A DNA stretch of 41,630 nucleotides from Lingula anatina (taxonomy: Eukaryota; Brachiopoda; Lingulata; Lingulida; Lingulidae). Shown here piece after piece: positions 37,714 to 41,630 of this stretch. The DNA lies in NCBI RefSeq assembly GCF_001039355.2, contig NW_019775642.1, positions 32,066 to 73,695 of the forward strand, read 5' to 3'. Below the pieces are notes generated by a model that saw nothing but the letters and a program-made list of their open reading frames with translations, did no database searches and had not been told where the DNA came from. The translations under genes were made by a program, and so were the position numbers. Numbering within the stretch: the stretch's first letter is position 1; every line of letters begins with the position of its first letter.

Positions 37714-38682
37714 CTGGAGGCAAATATTTCAAAGATAATAACGTGCAAATCAAAGATACTTAAAAGTGAATTAAACGCAATGTTTTTGTATTATCATTAT
37801 AAAAGACGAGTTGGATATGAAAATATAATAGACAGCTGTCATTTGAATGGATAACAACTCTTCAATTTGGCAGGAAAAGCGCCATTAAACGGATTTTTCG
37901 GGGTAAAAGACAATTTCACAATGGTTAAAGATTCCGTTTTTACAATTAAAGTTAGTAGATGTGTTTTTTTTTTAATTTGAAAAAGGTATGTTTCTGTAAT
38001 AATGTCTTTTGATATCTTTACAGAAGGTAGGGGAGCCATCTATGAAGGTCCACGTGGTCCGATGGCGAGCTCAGATTTCAGAATGATTGCGATAACCGCC
38101 GTATTTCTAAGTGTTGTTTACACTGCATTTAATGTAGAATTCTGAATTTCATATGAGGAGTTGTTATCCGTTTAATAAATCTAGTAAATGCAGTGAACTA
38201 TTTATATTGACACTGCCTCTGAATTAATCAATAAAATATGAAACAAAGGCTAGGAGAAAAATCAAAACACCATTCTCATATCCTGTAGTTTTTTTCATAC
38301 AGTATATCACCACAGCATGGCACCTGATCATGTAGATTTACTTGTTCAGCATATTTAAGGATATTCAATCTGCCTCATTCTACAAATGAACTGGTACGCT
38401 GTCTGCCACATTATTCTTAAACAGGTCAGACGGGTAGATGCAATGGATACGAGTAACACAAAAGTTTTTAAAAAATGCACATTGCAGCCATCACAGTCTC
38501 CGTTTAGAATCTCAACTACCACAATCACTATATAAATAACGCAATCGCACATGTTCAACGGGAATCTCAACCGCCGCAATACACATTCCTTCGCTCACCT
38601 ATATTAAATGGACCAAACATGTGCGCCCCGCCACATCCATTCCACCACCAACCTCCCTGTCGCTGGGTGGCACAGTTGCCCC
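37613..38682 (-). CDS. Fibrinogen-related domain (FReD) protein, last two exons
   Basis: The C-terminal part of a fibrinogen-like globular domain, typical of secreted lectins and recognition proteins. Exons: 38682-38599 (acceptor TTTTTTAG, donor GTGAGC) and 37713-37613 (acceptor TTTGCCTCCAG, stop TAA at 37615-37613). They join in phase to give GNCATQRQGGWWWNGCGGAH, MFGPFNIGVDAVDGN and FYWRGFYGNNYVGLQAGTMK, ending IRRDV. Family hallmarks seen: paired Cys 13 residues apart around GGWW, a Trp-x-Gly-x-x-Gly loop, a Tyr, and the terminal MKIRR. The usual ANLNGxY segment is replaced by GGAHMFGPF. Upstream exons were not found between 38683 and the window end, where foldback and repeat DNA dominate, so the domain is incomplete and the full architecture is unknown. 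Confidence 0.85.
38599..38682 (-). CDS. FReD gene penultimate exon
   Basis: 84 nt; enters with two bases of a split codon and leaves with one. Encodes GNCATQRQGGWWWNGCGGAH MFGPFNI. Confidence 0.85.
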   Translation of the reverse strand, partial: GATVPPSDREVGGGMDVAGRTCLVHLI

Positions 38683-38959
38683 CTAAAAAAGATAAAATGG
38701 TCGATACAATGATAAGCTACATGGAAGGGCATCATACATGTCAACTCTCCCGGATAATCTGGTAGTCTTCTGGGTACAGAACGAACCTCGTACGGGTAAC
38801 CGAATCTCCCGGATAAAAGCGATTTGACAATTTATACCACTCTCAGCTAACGTCCTGTTGATATTTTATATGTAAAACTATTGAAAATCGATTTTTTTCA
38901 AAATGATTTTTCTTTTAAAAACGTCATAATTCTCTTCTAATTGTTTTTTTTTTTTTTTG

Positions 38960-38960
38960 N
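38960..38960. other. Ambiguous base N at the left edge of the long foldback
   Basis: A single N after a T16 run; it marks where the left end of the foldback element should continue. Confidence 0.9.
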
Positions 38961-39675
38961 GACGTACATGAAAGGAAAGCCGCCTAATCTTTTAGTAGTC
39001 TCTCCGCCTCTCACACGCCTCCCCACACGTCGTCCCTGCGGGGTACAGTCATTAAATCTCGGCTCCGTTCGCCGTGCAAAAGCTACCTGAGAAATATTAA
39101 GTGCGCATGCTCATCAATTAAACTCGAGGTGAAGAAAGCATGGCGGATGGAGGCCATCGAAGGAAAAAAGCTATTCTGTTCTATTATCTTTCAAAAAGGA
39201 GACGAAAAAGAAATGAATTGGCCTGTTGAGCAGCAATGAATCGGCTATCTAGGGAGATAATGTCACCAGAGATATTCACGGAGATATTCAAGGAGATACC
39301 CAGCCCCAGTAGACGGAGGAGGAGGAGGGCAGGATTTTTGCGTATGCAGTCTGGTCAGAGGGCGCAGTTCGTTCTGATGTTGATGTTTGCCTTGTTCCCT
39401 ACGCCTGATCGAACTGGAGGGGGGGGGGGTGTTTTCACGATTTTGATCCCGATTCATAGCTGCTCTACGAGCCAATTCATTTCTTTTTCTTAGGTAGCTT
39501 CCACATGGCGAACGGAGCCGAGATTTAATGACTGTACCCCGCAGGGACGACGTGTGGGGAGGCGTGTGAGAGGCAGAGAGACTATTAAGAGATTAGGCGG
39601 TTTTCCTTTTATGTACGTCCGCCATATTTAGTCCCAGGATTTGTAAAGCCTGGCTCAAATCGTTGTGAATGCGGT
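38961..39675. mobile_element. Long foldback element, Harbinger-like, left terminus missing
   Basis: The left arm from GACGTACATGAAAGGAAAGC through GGCTCCGTTCGCCGTG pairs with the right arm ending near 39617. An inner pair includes AAAAAGAAATGAATTGGC and GCAATGAATCGG (39207-39243) against 39447-39492. The right terminus continues to GTTGTGAATGCGGTC, as in copy H. The left arm alone carries about 110 extra bases with an ATG-initiated 29-codon frame (MADGGHRRKKAILFYYLSK, then basic RRRKRNELAC), possibly a transposase N-terminal fragment. Confidence 0.7.
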
Positions 39676-39876
39676 CAATGATTCAGATAAATGAAAGAAG
39701 TCTTATCTACTTACTGGTGTAATGACGGCAACTTATCAGTTCCACAGCTCCATTTCCGAATATTTGATAAATCGTGCAATTTACCAAACGTCGAAATGAG
39801 GGGTCTATTTTTTACTTCTGAAAAGCTGTCTCGTTTCTAAATGATTTCTTTAGATATGCAGCCATTACTTCGTTAT

Positions 39877-39889
39877 GAGAGAGAGAGAG

Positions 39890-39923
<34 letters not shown>
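39877..39923. repeat. (GA)n microsatellite
   Basis: GA repeat interrupted once by TC. Confidence 0.95.
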
Positions 39924-39924
<1 letters not shown>

Positions 39925-40102
39925 AAAATAAGCTACATTTGTATTTAATTTACAACGAATTAATATCTGGAGTTATGTCAAAGCAGCAAAGACAGTATAC
40001 GCAGATAAAATGAAAAAAAAATATGTACTCGTTAATGCAATGCAGTGTACATGTATTAATGACTATTTATGTCAAAAGAGCCAGCAGGTCTGTTCAATTG
40101 CA

Positions 40103-40135
<33 letters not shown>

Positions 40136-40220
40136 TAGCGAAGAGAATACTCTTAAAGTACGATGGAAAGGTCGCGAGACATCTGACCCAGCACTGAAAC
40201 CATGGAATACATGGATCATA

Positions 40221-40425
40221 GGGGCGCATTCAGAACATGTTGATCCGCGGACTAACAGATCCGCGGATCAAATATGGCAGACCCACTTAAAAACTTGTCG
40301 CATAATTCCCTAATAAACACTGAATAGATTCCCCGTGGGGACTACAAGGTAAGCTTTCAACTGGGTCAGCTATATTTCATACTCGGATCTAAATCCATGG
40401 ATCAACTTTGTTTGTGAATGCGGCC
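40221..40425. mobile_element. Tourist-like MITE, counterpart of copy I
   Basis: Same ends as 33414-33618 (GGGGCGCATTCAGAACATGT ... GAATGCGGCC) and the same ATA flanks. Confidence 0.75.
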
Positions 40426-40530
40426 ATAGCTTTTGTGTTCATGCTTTCCTTATTAACTGATGAAAAATGAATTTCCTTTCAACCTGAGAGATGGCAGATT
40501 TCACTCAAACAAAGAGCTAAATACATGTAG

Positions 40531-40670
40531 CACTATTACTCTTTTAAATTGTTTCGTGACCTGACAGGTAGAAACATTGGATATGGGCATAACAAAGCAA
40601 GCACTATTACTCTTTTAAATTGTTTGTGGCCTGACAGGTAGAAACATTGGACATGGATATAACAAAGCTA
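40531..40670. repeat. Tandem array of two 70-71-bp units
   Basis: Units begin at 40531 and 40602; same unit as the four-unit array at 33717. Confidence 0.9.
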
Positions 40671-41314
40671 TAAACCAAGATATCACACAACTAAAGTACA
40701 AAATATTTATACTCCGACAGACTTAGAAGATTGAACATTTCGGAGAGGGTACCTTGCTGAGAGAGGTAGCTTGGGAATTGTGATGCATTTTTTTTTTTTT
40801 TTTTGGGGGGGGGGGGTAATATGAAATTGGCCTTATTCGATAGCTGTCGGTTTACTGTAGCCATAATATTCCCTTAACAACGAATGAAGTGATTACCCCA
40901 ATAGAATGAATAAAACAATGGGGAGGGGGGGGGGGCTGAACGCCACCACCTTATCCTCCCATCTGTCTTTCAGTACCAGTGCTATTTATGTGCCACTTTT
41001 ACTTTCAAGTACATTGTTAATCTAGTGGAAAGGGAGATTTGATGCGTTTTATAGAAGCTAAGGAGCATCCAATCTGAGCCGCGCGTCCAGATTGGTTTTA
41101 ACGGTGGTTTTAACGGTTTAAATCCTAGCTCAAGGAAGTAAACGCCTGATTGCAATCAGACGTACACAACTGTACTCTTCGTGATCCTTGTGAGGACTGT
41201 TTACCCCTGGAATTACAAAGGCAGTGCACAGGTAGTGCAATCCAGCTAAGAATGGTTTTGGCCGACATGGTCTGATATGAAGACGAAATAATTATTCATG
41301 GCCTTTCAGTGTTA

Positions 41315-41550
41315 GACTGGGTTCCCATACCTATACTGAGTAGGATCGATCCATCTCCAAATTGCTTTTAGCTTAAGCGGCTTAGATGTCTGACACGCCT
41401 ATTGAAGCCGCTAAACGATAGTTAATTACCCCCATTACAGCTTCAGTGGCGTGCGAAACATCTAAGCCGCTTAACTTGAAAGCAATTTAGTGAGAATCCT
41501 TTTGGAGATAGATTGATCCTAATTTAGTACGATAAGCTCTGGCAATGGTC
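41315..41550. mobile_element. Tourist-like MITE, copy F
   Basis: Counterpart of copy E. The left end retains GTAGGATCGATCCATCTCC, where copy E has a palindromic replacement. Core AGTTAATTACCCCCATTACA. Confidence 0.75.
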
Positions 41551-41595
41551 TCTTACTCTCTCTCTCTGATCACAGGGTGCGCCAGTAGTCTGTTA

Positions 41596-41596
<1 letters not shown>

Positions 41597-41630
<34 letters not shown>
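41597..41630. repeat. Poly-A at window edge
   Basis: An A run of at least 34 to the end. In copy 1 the matching A run is followed by (AT)n. Confidence 0.9.

Larger units (their letters stand above)
39676..41630. repeat. 2-kb direct repeat, copy 2 (runs to window edge)
   Basis: Same order of features as 32894-34920: GA microsatellite, MITE at 40221-40425, 71-bp units, T/G tract, MITE at 41315-41550, and a terminal A run. It differs by indels, mainly in simple repeats and in tandem-unit number. Confidence 0.9.

Overview
The window is eukaryotic, AT-rich, intron-containing animal DNA. It has GT-AG introns, poly-pyrimidine acceptor tracts, AATAAA polyadenylation signals, abundant dinucleotide microsatellites and many small non-autonomous DNA transposons. 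The genes (a ciliary assembly factor, a fibrinogen-related domain protein and an intronless peptide-type GPCR) and the density of inverted-repeat elements suggest a marine invertebrate. I cannot fix the phylum from the sequence alone.

Layout. (1) 1-5000: minus-strand ZMYND10 (dynein-arm assembly factor). Six coding exons between 4622 and 1046 give the N-terminal 246 residues. The C-terminal half and MYND finger lie off the left edge. A separate minus-strand first exon with a SAP-like motif (173-273) and a Tourist-like MITE (590-845) lie in the incomplete sixth intron. A YY1-like site and a candidate plus-strand exon at 4902-5007 suggest a divergent promoter. (2) 5000-9975: mostly gene-poor, with a weak candidate for a small secreted-protein gene on the minus strand (8368 down to 7670) whose upstream region holds a perfect CRE. 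(3) 9976-16926: a 3.6-kb segment present twice in direct tandem, with an ambiguous base (N) exactly at the junction; it carries no recognisable gene. (4) 16927-23600: gene-poor, with several MITEs of at least four families. (5) 23600-30000: a complete intronless rhodopsin-family GPCR (27899-29017) preceded by two well-formed, probably non-coding, upstream exons. (6) 30000-37300: repeats, microsatellites and a 2-kb segment repeated at 39676-41630. (7) 37300-38700: the last two exons and 3' end of a minus-strand fibrinogen-related-domain gene. (8) 38960-41630: a long foldback element next to an N, then the second copy of the 2-kb repeat, which runs to the window edge.

No operon-like or prokaryotic system is present, and the genes are unrelated neighbours. 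The most distinctive content is a set of Tourist/PIF-Harbinger-like MITEs (at least ten insertions, several with TAA or TTA target duplications). Six divergent copies share a central core around AGTTAATTACCCCCTTACAGCTT-like sequence. One insertion is nested in a second foldback family, and both a filled and a never-filled version of its site are visible in the window. Both large direct repeats could be assembly artefacts (unmerged haplotypes) rather than real duplications.
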